Origin: Circinella minor
Taxonomy: Eukaryota; Mucoromycota; Mucoromycetes; Mucorales; Lichtheimiaceae
Direction: 5' to 3'
Length of the DNA stretch: 64,000 bases
Assembly: GCA_016758965.1 (NCBI GenBank)
Contig: JAEPRB010000189.1
Location: 1-64,000 of the forward strand
Shown here: positions 34,678-46,256 of the stretch, in pieces
Position numbering within the stretch: the first letter of the stretch is position 1
Layout of the letters: each line of letters opens with the position of its first letter
The notes under the pieces: model-generated
Told to the model about the DNA's origin: nothing
Database searches by the model: none
Seen by the model: the letters and a program-made list of their open reading frames with translations, nothing else
Position numbers and translations under genes: made by a program

Positions 34678-36321
34678 CTACTTTAACTTTTGATCACGTT
34701 CAAAAACCCATTGTAATTCAACAATTTCACGCCATAAATTAGTTTCTTGACCAAATGTATAATAAACCGATTCACGAGCCACAGCGATCCACGTATGTAC
34801 TCCACTTTCATATATACGTTCCAATTTGTGTCCAATCCCTGCCAACTCTAACTGTACCAGTGAATTCCAACATGCTCTTGCAACAATTAAACTATGGTAT
34901 GATAAAGTTGGATGTAATGTTGGATAAACCAGTCGATAAGTAACAAATAAATAAAGTGCACATCGAGATGCTTCCACCCATCGATTTTCACTGATCAATC
35001 GTCTTAATAATTTCCTTGCTGCTCGTAAACTTTGTAGCGTAAATGCAGGGACACTGGGCACTTGGCTTAATGCAACCAATGCAGGCACTACTTTTTTGGC
35101 TGTCATGACTTTGGTTTCCTTGGCAATGAAATTCAATCTTCTATCACTACTGCTGCTGCTATGATGGTTATTACGGATCGGAGAACTGGTTCCAGGTGTA
35201 TAAATATCCGGTGCCATAATTCTAGAGGTATAATGTGTATAATTGGAAACATCCAATAATACTGGTGTCGCAATTGTTTGATAAGCCTTGACCATGTTTA
35301 ATACATTCCATGATTGACATTGTCGTTCCAATTCAGCTTCATCATATCCAGGGCGTTTTTCTTCAGAGGCATCCAAAAGTTTATCCAAAATTGCGTATTC
35401 TCCATCACATCGTGCACAATGACATTCAAAATCAGGTCCGAAGCGTTGTTGAAGTTGTTCCATACGTTCAGTTTTAGACTGTAACAAATCGACATAACTG
35501 ATGGTGATTGGTTCACCAGGCGGAATATCATCCAAAGCAATCAAATGTTGAACACCTCGTTTATAAACAATTCCGGTATTAGGCCGACATGAATGACGAA
35601 TATAAAGTGTTGTCAATGGATAAATACCAAGTGCAATTGTATCTAAATATTGATCATGATCAACAATATCAAACGTGGCCTTTTGTACTTTTTGCCAAAG
35701 GTCATCGAGTTCTTCTTTGGTATAATGACAACCATAAGGTTCCAAGTAGCGAGATACGGCATCAAAATCGACTTCTTTTTTTCTTGTTGTTTGGGGTGCA
35801 GATTGTTCAGGTGAGCTCGAGACATCTGCTGATAACAATGACGATGATGATAATGTCGTAGTAGTAGATTTTTGGGGGGTGGATGATATATTGGGGGACG
35901 AAGCGAGCGAATCAAGTGCTTTGATGGCCAATGGTAAGTGTGGCGGAGAATGCGAATGATGCTTACTCAGACGGTTGTGACTGTGTAGCGTCAGAGCAGC
36001 CCGTTCCAGTAACCAGCGATCCGCGTCGACACCATCCCCATAGATATCATACTCTTGAGGTTCACAAAGAACTCTATGAAATTGTAACCAAGCATTTCGG
36101 AAGCAATCATTACTACAGAAATAGGCAGATCGGCAGCGTGAACAGCATTGTAATGATGTTTTACTAAGACAATAGTTACATCGCTGACCTCGAATAGATG
36201 GCTGAGGAACACTTGCTAATGCTTGTTGTGATAATACGGTTGTACCGGGTTCAATAGGTTTTGCTGATACAAGTATGTCACTTTGTAGTCTAACACCATA
36301 TTGTTTAAAGTAATCGTCCAT
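34678..36321 (-). CDS. SMYD-type MYND-SET protein (single exon)
   Basis: 547 aa without introns. A SET N-terminal segment (residues about 8-40) precedes a complete MYND finger with Cys48, Cys51, Cys60, Cys63, Cys69, Cys73, His82 and Cys86. A Ser-rich insert follows. The SET core is at about 235-300 (ALGIYPLTTLYIRHSCRPN, GEPITISYVDLLQ), and the post-SET cysteines are in FECHCARCDGEY. The C-terminal 200 residues look like the helical (TPR-like) tail of SMYD proteins. The usual Asn of NHSC is Arg here (RHSC), a change at a position that normally contacts S-adenosylmethionine; activity is therefore uncertain. It is divergent from the membrane-protein gene with a 506-bp spacer. Confidence 0.88.
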   Translation of the reverse strand: MDDYFKQYGVRLQSDILVSAKPIEPGTTVLSQQALASVPQPSIRGQRCNYCLSKTSLQCCSRCRSAYFCSNDCFRNAWLQFHRVLCEPQEYDIYGDGVDADRWLLERAALTLHSHNRLSKHHSHSPPHLPLAIKALDSLASSPNISSTPQKSTTTTLSSSSLLSADVSSSPEQSAPQTTRKKEVDFDAVSRYLEPYGCHYTKEELDDLWQKVQKATFDIVDHDQYLDTIALGIYPLTTLYIRHSCRPNTGIVYKRGVQHLIALDDIPPGEPITISYVDLLQSKTERMEQLQQRFGPDFECHCARCDGEYAILDKLLDASEEKRPGYDEAELERQCQSWNVLNMVKAYQTIATPVLLDVSNYTHYTSRIMAPDIYTPGTSSPIRNNHHSSSSSDRRLNFIAKETKVMTAKKVVPALVALSQVPSVPAFTLQSLRAARKLLRRLISENRWVEASRCALYLFVTYRLVYPTLHPTLSYHSLIVARACWNSLVQLELAGIGHKLERIYESGVHTWIAVARESVYYTFGQETNLWREIVELQWVFERDQKLK

Positions 36322-36827
36322 TCGAAATTGTGAAAAAGTTGAATTGTATAAAAAAAAAATAAGAGAGGGAGAGAGAGAGAGAGAAAGAAGGAAAAAAAAT
36401 GTTCAAGAAAGAAAAAGGAAAAGACTAAGAAAAAGCGGTAAAACTAAAATGTCCGCGAATGGGAGATATTCAGGGCTTGTATTTGCGCGCATATGAAAAT
36501 TGTGAAGCTTTTTTTTTTTGACGTTTTAAATTGCTGAGTGCACCGTGTGCCTGAGTGCCTTCTGTGTAAGAGCTTGTATATGTGTGTGCAGATAAGCTTA
36601 TTATTACAATCTCCCCCTCCCCTCTCCTTTCATCATCTTCTCCTTTTGCTCCTTATTTTTCGTAAAAGTATGCTTTTGTTATTATTATTAGTATTATTAT
36701 ATTTAATATGATGTTATATGATGAACATGACTTTTTTTTTTTTGCTCTCTTCCTCTCTTTTCTTTTTTTTTTTCAACTCTCTTCTTCCGCTCCTTTTTTA
36801 ATTTTTTTTTATTAACCTCTTCATGGT
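36322..36827. promoter_or_regulatory. Divergent promoter of MYND-SET and membrane-protein genes
   Basis: Contains a (GA)n tract at about 36363-36383 and long pyrimidine runs near 36730-36810. Two short frames in the T-rich tract (36671, 36718) read like signal peptides (MLLLLLLVLLYLI; MMNMTFFFLLSSSLFFFFF), but both hit stops and no donor site connects them to the following gene. I take them as composition effects. Confidence 0.5.
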
Positions 36828-37184
36828 ATGATGGAAGATAGTGAAGGTAATTTTAATATTTTTATTATATTTTTTGGTTATCATACTCAAAAAAGTATAT
36901 TTTATTATTATCACATGTAGAACGACCCTGTTACGATCGAGGCAATGGGTCGCCATTCTGCTCGCCGATACCTTCTGATACTTGGTATAATGGATCTTAT
37001 TACCAATTTGTATGGAATTATAAGTAAGTAACATTATTATTATTACTGCTATTAGTATCTCTTATTTGTAAATTGGACTAACATATTCAAAATTTATATA
37101 TTATTATAGCTATCCATTTTATGTTTCATCGGTATTTATAACACTATATAGTCTTCTTTTGAACAACAAACAACAGCAAAAAGG

Positions 37185-37217
<33 letters not shown>

Positions 37218-38430
37218 AATAATAAGTGTAACGGTTATTAGGAGTATATCAATCTGTTCTTGTATTACAAGGAGAACTATGCGTTTCAACCAATTAGAAA
37301 CTGGACAAACATGCACCGTGCGGAAGGTCAACTTGCTGTGCAAGTAGATGACTCTTGGTTCCCTAATATTCTTGAATCTGAATCAAAGCAAAATAAAACG
37401 TGGTCTCTATATGGTCTTTATTTACCTGCCGGAATAGATCCTTCAAAAGAGTTATCTAATCCCGAAAGTCAATATCCGAGACCTTTTAACTTTTCTGTTG
37501 TTCGTAAGTAGTAAAGAGATTCAATTTCTTCTTTCTTATATGTACATATTTGAATGTAATGACATTCCACAAACATAACTTAATCCTCCCCATTCTCTCT
37601 TTCTCTGCATATGAATAAATAAAATAAAAATTATTATAGAACCGGCATATCTTTCCAATCATCCAGTATCGCATCCTGGCGAAATCGATAATGGGTTACC
37701 AGGTTGGGCAGTGGCTGTCATCACATTAGGTGCTTTAACTATTACTGCTTTTGCAATTGCTGCATGTATACTTGCCAGACGCCATAAGAGGCATCGACAA
37801 AAATTATTAAGTACTGATGAACATAATATGATTGACAGTAGTCTGATAAAAGATATTCCATCATCACCTACAGCTCTTGGTGGTAACCCAGGAACAACAA
37901 TGCAGCAACATTATATGAAACATCAAAGTGTCATGACAACAGCCGAGACTGGTTCTTCTATCTATTCTACAACACCCATGATTGATCGTCATAATAACAA
38001 CAACATTAATTATAACAATCAGAGTAATATTACAATAGGAGAACCCCGTTTATCTAATCAATATTACCACTACAATTCTTCAAGACGATCTTCTTCTGGT
38101 ATATTGATTCCACCACCTATTCTTCCAGCTTCCGATCGCGTTACTAATGGATTAATATCTCGGTCGTCCAATTCGTTTGATCATGATTCTACAATGACGA
38201 CGAGTACTAGCCGCAGGCTGGCTGATAGTACATTTATGTGGATGGTAGATCAATCCGTAGATCATGAACAAAATGATGATGAACAACGGCGAAGACGACT
38301 AGGCGAAGCGTTGTTGGCTCAACAACTATCAGAAGAAGAAGGCGCATCAGTAAAACATGCTGAACGACGACCTATCACTGTTCAAAGTATCTTAGATCAA
38401 GAACGTCATGCCGTTCTTGAAGAACGATAG
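36828..38430 (+). CDS. Single-pass membrane protein, unknown family
   Basis: Five exons fit in phase: 36828-36846, 36921-37023, 37110-37131, 37242-37503 and 37640-38430, giving 398 aa. The first 200 residues read like a lumenal/extracellular domain: RPCYDRGNGSPFCSPIPSD, aromatic-rich FVWNYNYPFYV, and several N-glycosylation sequons (NGS, NKT, NFS). One strong transmembrane segment follows (AVAVITLGALTITAFAIAAC) with a basic stop-transfer (ARRHKRHRQK), then about 200 residues of Ser/Asn/Gln-rich cytoplasmic tail. The topology needs a signal peptide, yet the start that fits the phase (MMEDSE) has none, so the true first exon may be missing from this model. Intron 3 holds a 31-base A-run. I do not recognise the family. 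Confidence 0.7.
37185..37215. repeat. Poly-A homopolymer in an intron
   Basis: About 31 consecutive A in the third intron of the membrane-protein gene, between donor 37132 and acceptor 37241. Confidence 0.9.
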
Positions 38431-38891
38431 AAATAATACATACTTTATATATACTCATTTAATTATTTTAGTAATTTTTTTGACTCTCTTTTTCTTATCT
38501 TTTTTATGTCATATATACAACAATAATAGCAATAACACTCACAACATCAACACCAATAACGACAACATATAATAATATATTTCAGATTACTTTTATTTGT
38601 TCTCTTTCTTCTCCTCTCCCCCTGCCCCTCACCTCTTCCTTTCTCCCGAAAAAAAAACACCCCTCTTTTTTTTTTAACTTATTCTCAGTTACTCATGGTA
38701 ATATATATATTATTTTAGCATGGTCTTTTTTATAAAAAAAAAAAAAATTCAATAATAATGATATATCTTTTTTATCTTTTTCTTTTCTTATTTATCAATG
38801 TAAGAAAAAACGTATATATTATAATGGTAATAATGATAGCACTAATAATAATGATAATAATAATAATAATATATAATAATAACTACTACTA
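38431..38891. other. Short convergent intergenic region
   Basis: Terminator side of both the membrane-protein gene and KIN1. It contains (AAT)n and (ATA)n repeats near 38540-38580 and 38820-38890. No gene seen. Confidence 0.6.
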
Positions 38892-41800
38892 CTACAACTT
38901 CAATTCGGCTAATATTCGACTACACATATTTTTATATAACCATGGATCACCACTGACTCTACGGAATTGTAGTCCGTGCATCCCTAATAACCATGATATC
39001 TTGACGATATAGATTTCAAATCGTACTACCAAATCAGGAACTGTAATAGCACTACTGCTATCTTGTTCTTGTTGTTCTTGCTGTTGACTTTGCTGTTGTT
39101 GTTCTTGCTCTGATTCTTGACTATTTTTATCCGTCACTCGATTCATATCAATACTTGGCATATGAACACATTCAAATCTTCCTTTAGTTTCACGCCATTT
39201 TACCCCAATACGTTCTAGTACGCGTATCAAGTCTGCGCGTATTACGGATGGGTGTTTGGTGGAGGTTGTTGTAACAGAAAACAATCCTTTCAAAGATACC
39301 TGTTTAACGGTCTCATCAGCTGTACCTTGTGGTCGTGAAGTTGTGGATGGATAGACATGTTCATGTGATTCGAATTCATTTTGTGGTAATTGTTGTTGTC
39401 CTGTTGTTGTTACTCCATTAGTACCTACGTTACTATTATTGATACTGGGAGATGCGATATTTTCTGCCAATGGATTAGATCCACTCACAGTAGCTTGTCG
39501 TGGTCTTCGTTGTGGGTGATGTCTTTTATTATTTAAATCATGTTGATAAGCTGTTGTCGTACTACCAGTTCGACCAAGCAAATGGCTAACTTTACTACCA
39601 AAACTTGAAGCTCCTGTAGATGTAGATGCGGATGGACTCATCCACTGATAATTATTATTGTCATTACTAGGATTAAATGTCGTTGTTAATTCATCGTTAT
39701 TGTGATTATTATTTTGCAGCGATTGTGAATTTGATGTTGATAATTCTGCACTATTACGTGAACGGCGCTTTTGTTCCAATGAGGAACGACGCTGTTGTAT
39801 TGCATTACTAAGCCGTTTAAATACATTATGATGGTGATGGTGATGATGATCGTCATTATTATTATCATTATTATTATTGTTTTCATTCTCTGTAGGTGAG
39901 CTTTCTGACATACGACCAAAAGGAGGTCGACTAATCAATCGATGCAATCCACTTTCCAAAATATTTGGTCGATCGGCTTCAACAATATGTCCTTCATCAT
40001 CTACGCGGATGTTCGTTCGTCCGCGCCGTCCAAATGCAACCCCTGTGGTTGTATGAATATTATTTGAAGTTACACCTGTAGGTTTACCAAACAAATCATG
40101 GTGTACACCACCATTTGTTGAAAAGGGTGAATGTTCAAAAGGTGAGGCATCTGCTGGATGAGCTGTCTCGGGTATCGATATATCGGGAATTCGTAAATGT
40201 TTCATAGAAGATTCATCAAATGACGATGATCCTACACTACTTGAAGAAGGCCGTCTTCTTTGGAATTCTGTTCCTGTAATTGTTGTCGATAAAAGGTCTA
40301 ACCGACTGGAGGAATCTTCTGTAGCATCGGCAGCACGTCGTTCTCGTTCCATACGTTCTTTTACAAGATAATAAATGGAAACAAGCGGATGATAAGCTGC
40401 AGGGATAGACTGTGGATCATCGTTGGGCATGGAATATGATTTTTTACTACTGGGTATGGATGGGTGATGGTGATGTTGCATACGAGAAGCGGAATGACGA
40501 GATCGCTTAGCAAGAGTTTTTGAGGCCTTTTGATAATCTTCGGAAGTAATGATGGATTCCAATTGTTGCTTGATTTCGGCTTCGGAACCAAATCCGAATC
40601 CGGTCATATTCCGAATAACTTCCATATCCACGGGTAATAAAAGCGGCGCTCGATCCGGTAAATGGTTATCCACAGGACCATCATATCCTCGGTTCATCCA
40701 TGGATGAACAATAATTTCGGATATTGTGGCTCGATGATTTGGATTGGTAACAAGCATTCTTGACAATAGATTTTTACATTCTAAAGATATTATATTTTTA
40801 TTTATTTATTTATTTATTTCAGTCCTGTCTACTTGTACCATTATTATAACATTGACATAATAAATAAATTTCATTAATATATATACATATATATATCTTA
40901 CCTGAACTTAAATGACTAGGATAATCTACGTGGCCTCGTTTAATTTTGGCATGTAAGGCAGGCATACTTTGGTCATCAAAAGGTACTTTACCACATACCA
41001 AGACATATAATACAATACCGAAACTCCACACATCCACTTCAGGTCCAGTATAAGCTTTGGCATGAAGTAATTCAGGAGCTGCAAAATAAAGTGATCCACA
41101 AAATGTTGATAGATGTGATCGTGGCGAGAATAAATTAGATAATCCAAAGTCGATAATTTTTACATGACCTGACTGTGAGATAAGAATATTCTCAATCTTG
41201 AGATCTGTTGTATATTGAAATAATAATAAGTATTTATAATGATACACCTACACCTTATATAATAGTGAAAAAAAGTACCTCTGTGAACGATTGAATTTCG
41301 ATGACAATAATCTAATATAATAATTCAACTCTTTGTTTAATATATAAGACGAAGAACGAATTCTTTTATCTGGATTTTTTTTTTTTTACCTAATGCACTG
41401 ACAATCTGACGAGCAAACCGCCTGCCATGTTTTTCTTTTAATTTGCCATGCGAAATTATATAATCTAGTAACTGTCCACCACCGACATATTCCATAAATA
41501 AATAATAATATGGATCAAGCACTACCATTTCTTTCAAGCTAACAATATGTGGATGATATAATAATAACATGATACTCGCTTCACGAATTGTTCGTACTTC
41601 TCGATTTTCATCTTTTTCATTTTTTGATTCAGTTGCAAAGCTCCGGGGAACGATCTTTACTGCCAACTAGAAAAACATTATAGATTTTTATATTGAGTGC
41701 TATTATTAAACAAACATAATCCAAAGTTTCTTGTGTGTGTTTCTTTTGTCTTGAATCTCAAACGATAAGAATATTACTACTACTAACTTTGTCATGGGTG

Positions 41801-42090
41801 ATATTATGCATGGCTAATTTAACTTTTCCCATAGATCCACTACCCAGTGTCGTTACCAACGAATAGTTTCCAATAACTTTACGTGGTTTTAATTTTGGTC
41901 TACCCGGTTGTGGTGAAGCAGTAGAAGAAGTACGACGAGATTGTTTGTTATTATCATTGCTTTTGCTGTTTTTATTATTGTTGCTGACACGTTCTTCATA
42001 ACCGGGTGGTGCAACCTCAATCGGTAAGGATTCATTGGTAACACTTGTTGAATCAGCATCCTCACCATGATGAGAATTTTTATTCGACAT
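38892..42090 (-). CDS. KIN1: KIN1/MARK-family serine/threonine kinase
   Basis: Five exons (minus strand) in phase: 41788-42090, 41390-41666, 41279-41311, 40902-41204 and 38892-40780, giving 934 aa. Kinase domain about 76-335: glycine loop GSGSMG (83-88), VAIK-type Lys105, HRDLKIEN (203-210), DFG (223-225), and activation-loop Thr238 in LSTFCGS, the LKB1-type site of MARK/AMPK relatives. Exon 3 is only 33 nt and codes for the segment just before the catalytic Asp205. A long Ser/Asn/Gln-rich middle precedes a C-terminal KA1-like domain ([20 protein letters not shown] ... SRILAEL), which binds acidic lipids in this family. In yeast, Kin1/Kin2 act at the plasma membrane in polarity, exocytosis and HAC1 mRNA control. 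The start ATG is preceded by A-rich leader. Confidence 0.93.
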
Positions 42091-43044
42091 GGTTTATAAG
42101 AAAAAGAAAAAAAAAGAAGGTCCAAAAGTTTGGAACAAAGAAAAAAGAAAAAGTGGGTTGAAAAGACTAAAAGGTATGTGTAGATTATATTATATGTGTC
42201 TAGTATGCTGGGCTACTGCTGTAATATTGAATAAGGGAAAAGGGAGTTCTAAATTAGTTTATCTCGGCGAATTACATTCATAAATTTCATCCAAGGCAAA
42301 TTTTGGCGCTTATTGATCTGATCCCAACAATAAAATTTGTTTTTAACTTTTATAATGCAGATAAATCATGGTAGCCAACTATAAAACATATTGATCCTAA
42401 TCTATGCGTATAAATTCATCTAATGATCAACTTTTTTTTTCTTTGTTGAAAATTATATTCTATATCTTCAAATACTTCCCAAGTATTTTTTTGTATTACG
42501 TTATAATAATTTTGATATAATAATGAAGTGCCAATTAAGTAGTAGTCCATATTGAATACATCACAAGCATATAGTTTTGAACAATTCAAATGCTACTCGT
42601 ATTTTATTCAAGATCAATCAATAGGCCTATTTTCTTTGTTTCTGGTGGTGGAACACTATTAGTTTACCAATTTTCCATGTAGTACACCACGAGAGCATTT
42701 TAATAGATTGATTGACTTTAATTGTCCCATTAATCCCAGGTTATATTCTTGTAAATTATTTACTATACCTATCTATAACAAAAACCATTAACTTTTATAT
42801 TAACATAGAATCTAAACTTAAGTACAAAATAGGTTTTCTTAGTAGTAATAGAGATCAAAGAAAATTGGTAAAAACACAAAACAACAACCGCGGAACTTGT
42901 TCAAAAGAAATTGTGTATTATTGTACTTCATTACAGTTAATAAAAATGATTGTTATACATGATCACTAGGAAGAAGAAAAAAATCAAAAGAAAACAACAG
43001 TTATCAAAAGTATCATAAAAGTGTAGTAGAAATCAAAAAGTATC
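42091..43044. other. KIN1 promoter region and spacer
   Basis: No gene seen. AT-rich; an open frame at 42712-42969 has no recognisable domain. The right border is taken as the candidate left inverted repeat of the Mutator-like element. Confidence 0.55.
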
Positions 43045-43076
43045 AAAAAAAAAAAAAAAAAACGCGGACACGTGAT
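43045..43076. repeat. Candidate left inverted repeat of the MULE
   Basis: A-run 43045-43062 then CGCGGACACGTGAT. It mirrors the right copy at 45590-45619 and includes the palindrome CACGTG. Confidence 0.5.
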
Positions 43077-43366
43077 CTAACAAAACGGAAATACAGTTTT
43101 CCACTTTAAGCACCGACACAAGAATCGACATCAGGTCTATTTGGATAGTCTTTTTTCTCTTCAAAACCAAGTCAAATACAAATTCAAAGAAATCTGTTGA
43201 AATAATGGAAAATCAGGTTGATAAAATGAATTTTGCTAATATTAATTATTTAAAAAAATACCTATTTGTATGATGGTAATATATAAAGAAAAAGGAAAAA
43301 AAAGAAATATAAATATAAAAGAAGTAGACGAAATATAATTGAAAGAGATAGGAGAAAATGAGACGA

Positions 43367-45530
43367 TTAAAGATATCGAGTGTATGGATGGTCATCAGTC
43401 CAGGTTGTAGGTTGAACTCTTAGACCACGATAAGTATCAACAACAACAAGATATTCACCAATTCTATTGATGTCAATAGAACGATTCATAACTTGTGTTT
43501 GCTCTTCATTTAATGTGCTTCGATAAATGTTATATGCACCATCAAGTTCTTGGAGTGCTTGACGAACCATTGCTTCTGTTGCTACTTGTGCTGCCGACTG
43601 ATCATCACCAGCAGCATCGATATTTTGCTGTTGTAATGCGCATCGGACAGAACGTGATGTAGGTGGTGCGATAGGTAATGATCGACGTGGTGCGAGGACA
43701 TGAGGGGGGAGGTGAACCATTGAAAATGGATATTCGAAATTCTATAAAGCTGTTAGTATGATGTTTTCAAAAAATACTTTTTTTTTACTTCACATTAAAT
43801 ACATACCGGGCGAAGCTGTATATACGGAGTAACGGACTGACGACTTATGAAATATGTATGGGCACCAAATACACGCCGTATAGAGGGGTTTCTTTCTCTA
43901 TAACGAGAGATGAGGTGCTTACATAACATAAATCGACTTTCAACAAAAGATGGACAACCACACGTCCAATGCTCTAATGAGAGGGAGTATAATTCCTCAG
44001 CATTTGGATTTTCAGGTCGGTTATCCATATAACTCAACCCAGGATCATTACGACCACTTTTGGTGTCCCATTCGCGAACGAATTCCAATTCCCAATCTAA
44101 CGTTTGGGCGCGATTGATAATTTTCAATAAGAAATTGTGGAGTGCGAGGCGGGACTGTTTGTGGATGATAATCCATATAAGCAAATCGAAACGTGGGCGA
44201 GGGTTGTTTATGAGAAAATCTCGTTTGAGAATTCTCCATTGTGACTCAATCATCATTGTAGTCTTGCCAATAGGTACCACAACCCGTGCACTACGCGCCC
44301 ATTTCTTGAACCATGGTTCACGATACCATCTCTCATACAAATACGCCCAAGCATCTCGCAGACTGTGTGCTTCACAGAAACTATACATTTCTCTTACACA
44401 CCGGTCATAAATTTCATCAGGAGTATAATATTCTATTGAGATTTAAATACACAATGGTTATTAATCTCTGCTTTTACCAACATTATTCTAATATGGTCTT
44501 ATATATAGTTACTATATGAAACATACCCCCTTCAATTGGAATATTCATGTGCATATTGTAATGTTTTTGCATTAGAGTCAAAATAGACTCTCTTTGCTGA
44601 ACATCGTTGCACTTTCTTCCACTTCTATCTTGCAGATCTGGTTGAAATCGATGGTCTACTGTATAAAGTTGAAGCGAGTTGTTGCATCGTCAATGTTATA
44701 GTTTGGATCCTGCAATTTAGGTCTTGCTAACTGCGATTTGACGGCATTCTTGCAGATTCATATTGATTTCGTGCAAGTTTGTATTGGGTCTCAAAAGAGC
44801 GATTCCATCAGTAATACACTTACGGCTGTGATAGCATACCAGTCGTATAAGGAAAACGATCCAAGATATCCAGATACAAGGCGGATGCATCTATCATAAT
44901 ACAATTAGCAAGGATATGAGCCTGAATTTCGTCGTTAACCTTATACATGGCCGATATTGGGAGAGCATAATGACCAGTTGAATGCTCAATACCGACATGT
45001 ACGTACGAGTTGCGTTTGTCAACCATACCCGTCACTTGACCACCGTAGTAATAAGTCTCCATTCTAGAGTGGATCCGTTGGCGATCATCGTTATTAACTT
45101 GTCGTTGGACATCATAATCTTGGGAGCAACGACAGCAAATTGAACGAGCAAACTTCAACGTAGGATTTGGAGTAAATTCTCGCAAAATATTTATAACCAT
45201 CGCGGGCCTCAATCGCAGTAAAAATATGAGCCACAATTTGTTCCTCATCAAGATGTGTGTATATCAACAAAATTTCACCCTCCACGCATTGCTGTACCAT
45301 TTCAGCTTGGTCATCGTAGCGAGTTGGAATTACAATAAAGTTTTTTAAAGCGTAATCAGACAATCTTCGGGCACTGGTTTGTCGACAATGCTACTATGTC
45401 CTCGATAAGTGGCATACATTCTACGATCTTGTTGATTGCCTACAAGCAGCTCAATATTACAGGGAGTTTTGCATCTTTTGCAACAGCTGCAGTCTCCATT
45501 TTTGAAATAGTAAGAAAATGTAAGAATCAA
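43367..45530 (-). pseudogene. MULE transposase with SWIM zinc finger, frame-disrupted
   Basis: Minus-strand fragments in order. 45345-45530 has a Cys cluster (CSCCKRCKTPC). 45152-45363 is in another frame (EEQIVAHIFTAIEARDGYKY). 44826-45180 has the DDE-like start IMIDASALYLDILDRFPYTT. 44522-44660 has DHRFQPDLQDRSGRKC. 43801-44434 carries the SWIM finger CGCPSFVESRFMLCKHLISR. After an intron, 43367-43764 forms the C-terminus. The last two exons join in phase (donor at 43799-43800), so some introns are real, but at least two frame changes (near 45350 and 45180) and an unassignable gap at 44660-44820 have no good splice solution, and no ATG opens the first frame. SWIM plus DDE is the hallmark of Mutator-like transposases. 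I read this as a decayed copy. Confidence 0.75.
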
Positions 45531-45589
45531 AATGTTAAAAAAGAGTCCAAAATAAGATGGCTTTTTTTATGGCAGCTAATTAATTTTGA

Positions 45590-45619
45590 ATCACGTGCGC
45601 GCGTTTCTTTTTTTTTTTT
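45590..45619. repeat. Candidate right inverted repeat of the MULE
   Basis: ATCACGTGCGCGCG followed by a T-run with one C interruption, the reverse of the left copy at 43045-43076 with two core mismatches. Confidence 0.5.
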
Positions 45620-46256
45620 GGAATTCCCTGGGGGGACTGAGGGCACTTAAATAAATCAAGAGTTTCCAAGAAATATAAAACTTTAATATAAATCATTTTG
45701 TAAATCTCTGGTTTGAATCCATAATCAGTGATGCAAAAGATCATTTATATAAAAAAACCATGCTATTCACTAGATGATCACAATAATAAGTTTATTTATT
45801 TTTCAAATAAAAACGCAATGTTTTTAAGATTGTGTATATGATACTAGTTTAGATCGTTTAGGAAATGTAAAGAATTGCCAATAGGAACTGTGTTTTTTAC
45901 ACGATTCTATTATTTTTTTTCTAAAAACATTATAGTAATGATAATAGATACGTATAAGAATGGAATAAGATACAAATGAAACAAACAAATAAGCGAAGTT
46001 TCAGTATTGAATGTTAATATGCATGAAAACTACAGCAATTACAACGAAACACTCAATTATCGGATTATGTCAAATTAATGCCTTTACTCGATCCCGTTCA
46101 GCTGGAATAACAAACATTCCTTGTTGTCATTAAAAAATAGTGCAATGATACTGTAATTTTATTTAATGCATCTTTCGAATTTGGGATCCCGTTCCGGTTT
46201 ATACTTTTTGAGTTTCCATTTTGTATAACCTAAAAATCTTTTTCTCTTTACAAGAC
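45620..46256. other. Intergenic upstream of the ABHD12-like gene
   Basis: AT-rich, no gene seen. The right end is the promoter and leader of the hydrolase gene. Confidence 0.55.

Larger units (their letters stand above)
43045..45619 (-). mobile_element. Mutator-like element (MULE), decayed
   Basis: The interval contains a MULE-type transposase in pieces and is bracketed by a candidate terminal inverted repeat. On the left an A-run is followed by CGCGGACACGTGAT (43063-43076). On the right ATCACGTG-type sequence at 45590-45603 is followed by a T-run; its complement reads AAACGCGCGCACGTGAT. Core identity is 14 of 16 plus the homopolymer. I could not see a convincing 8-11 bp target duplication outside, so the borders are provisional. 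Confidence 0.55.

Noticed and set aside
36363..36383. (GA)n tract as a GAGA-factor site
   Set aside because: Dinucleotide runs are frequent across the window, and no such factor is established for this group.
36671..36800. Signal-peptide-like frames in a T-rich tract before the membrane-protein gene
   Set aside because: Each frame hits a stop and has no donor that joins the known exons; poly-T automatically encodes Phe/Leu.
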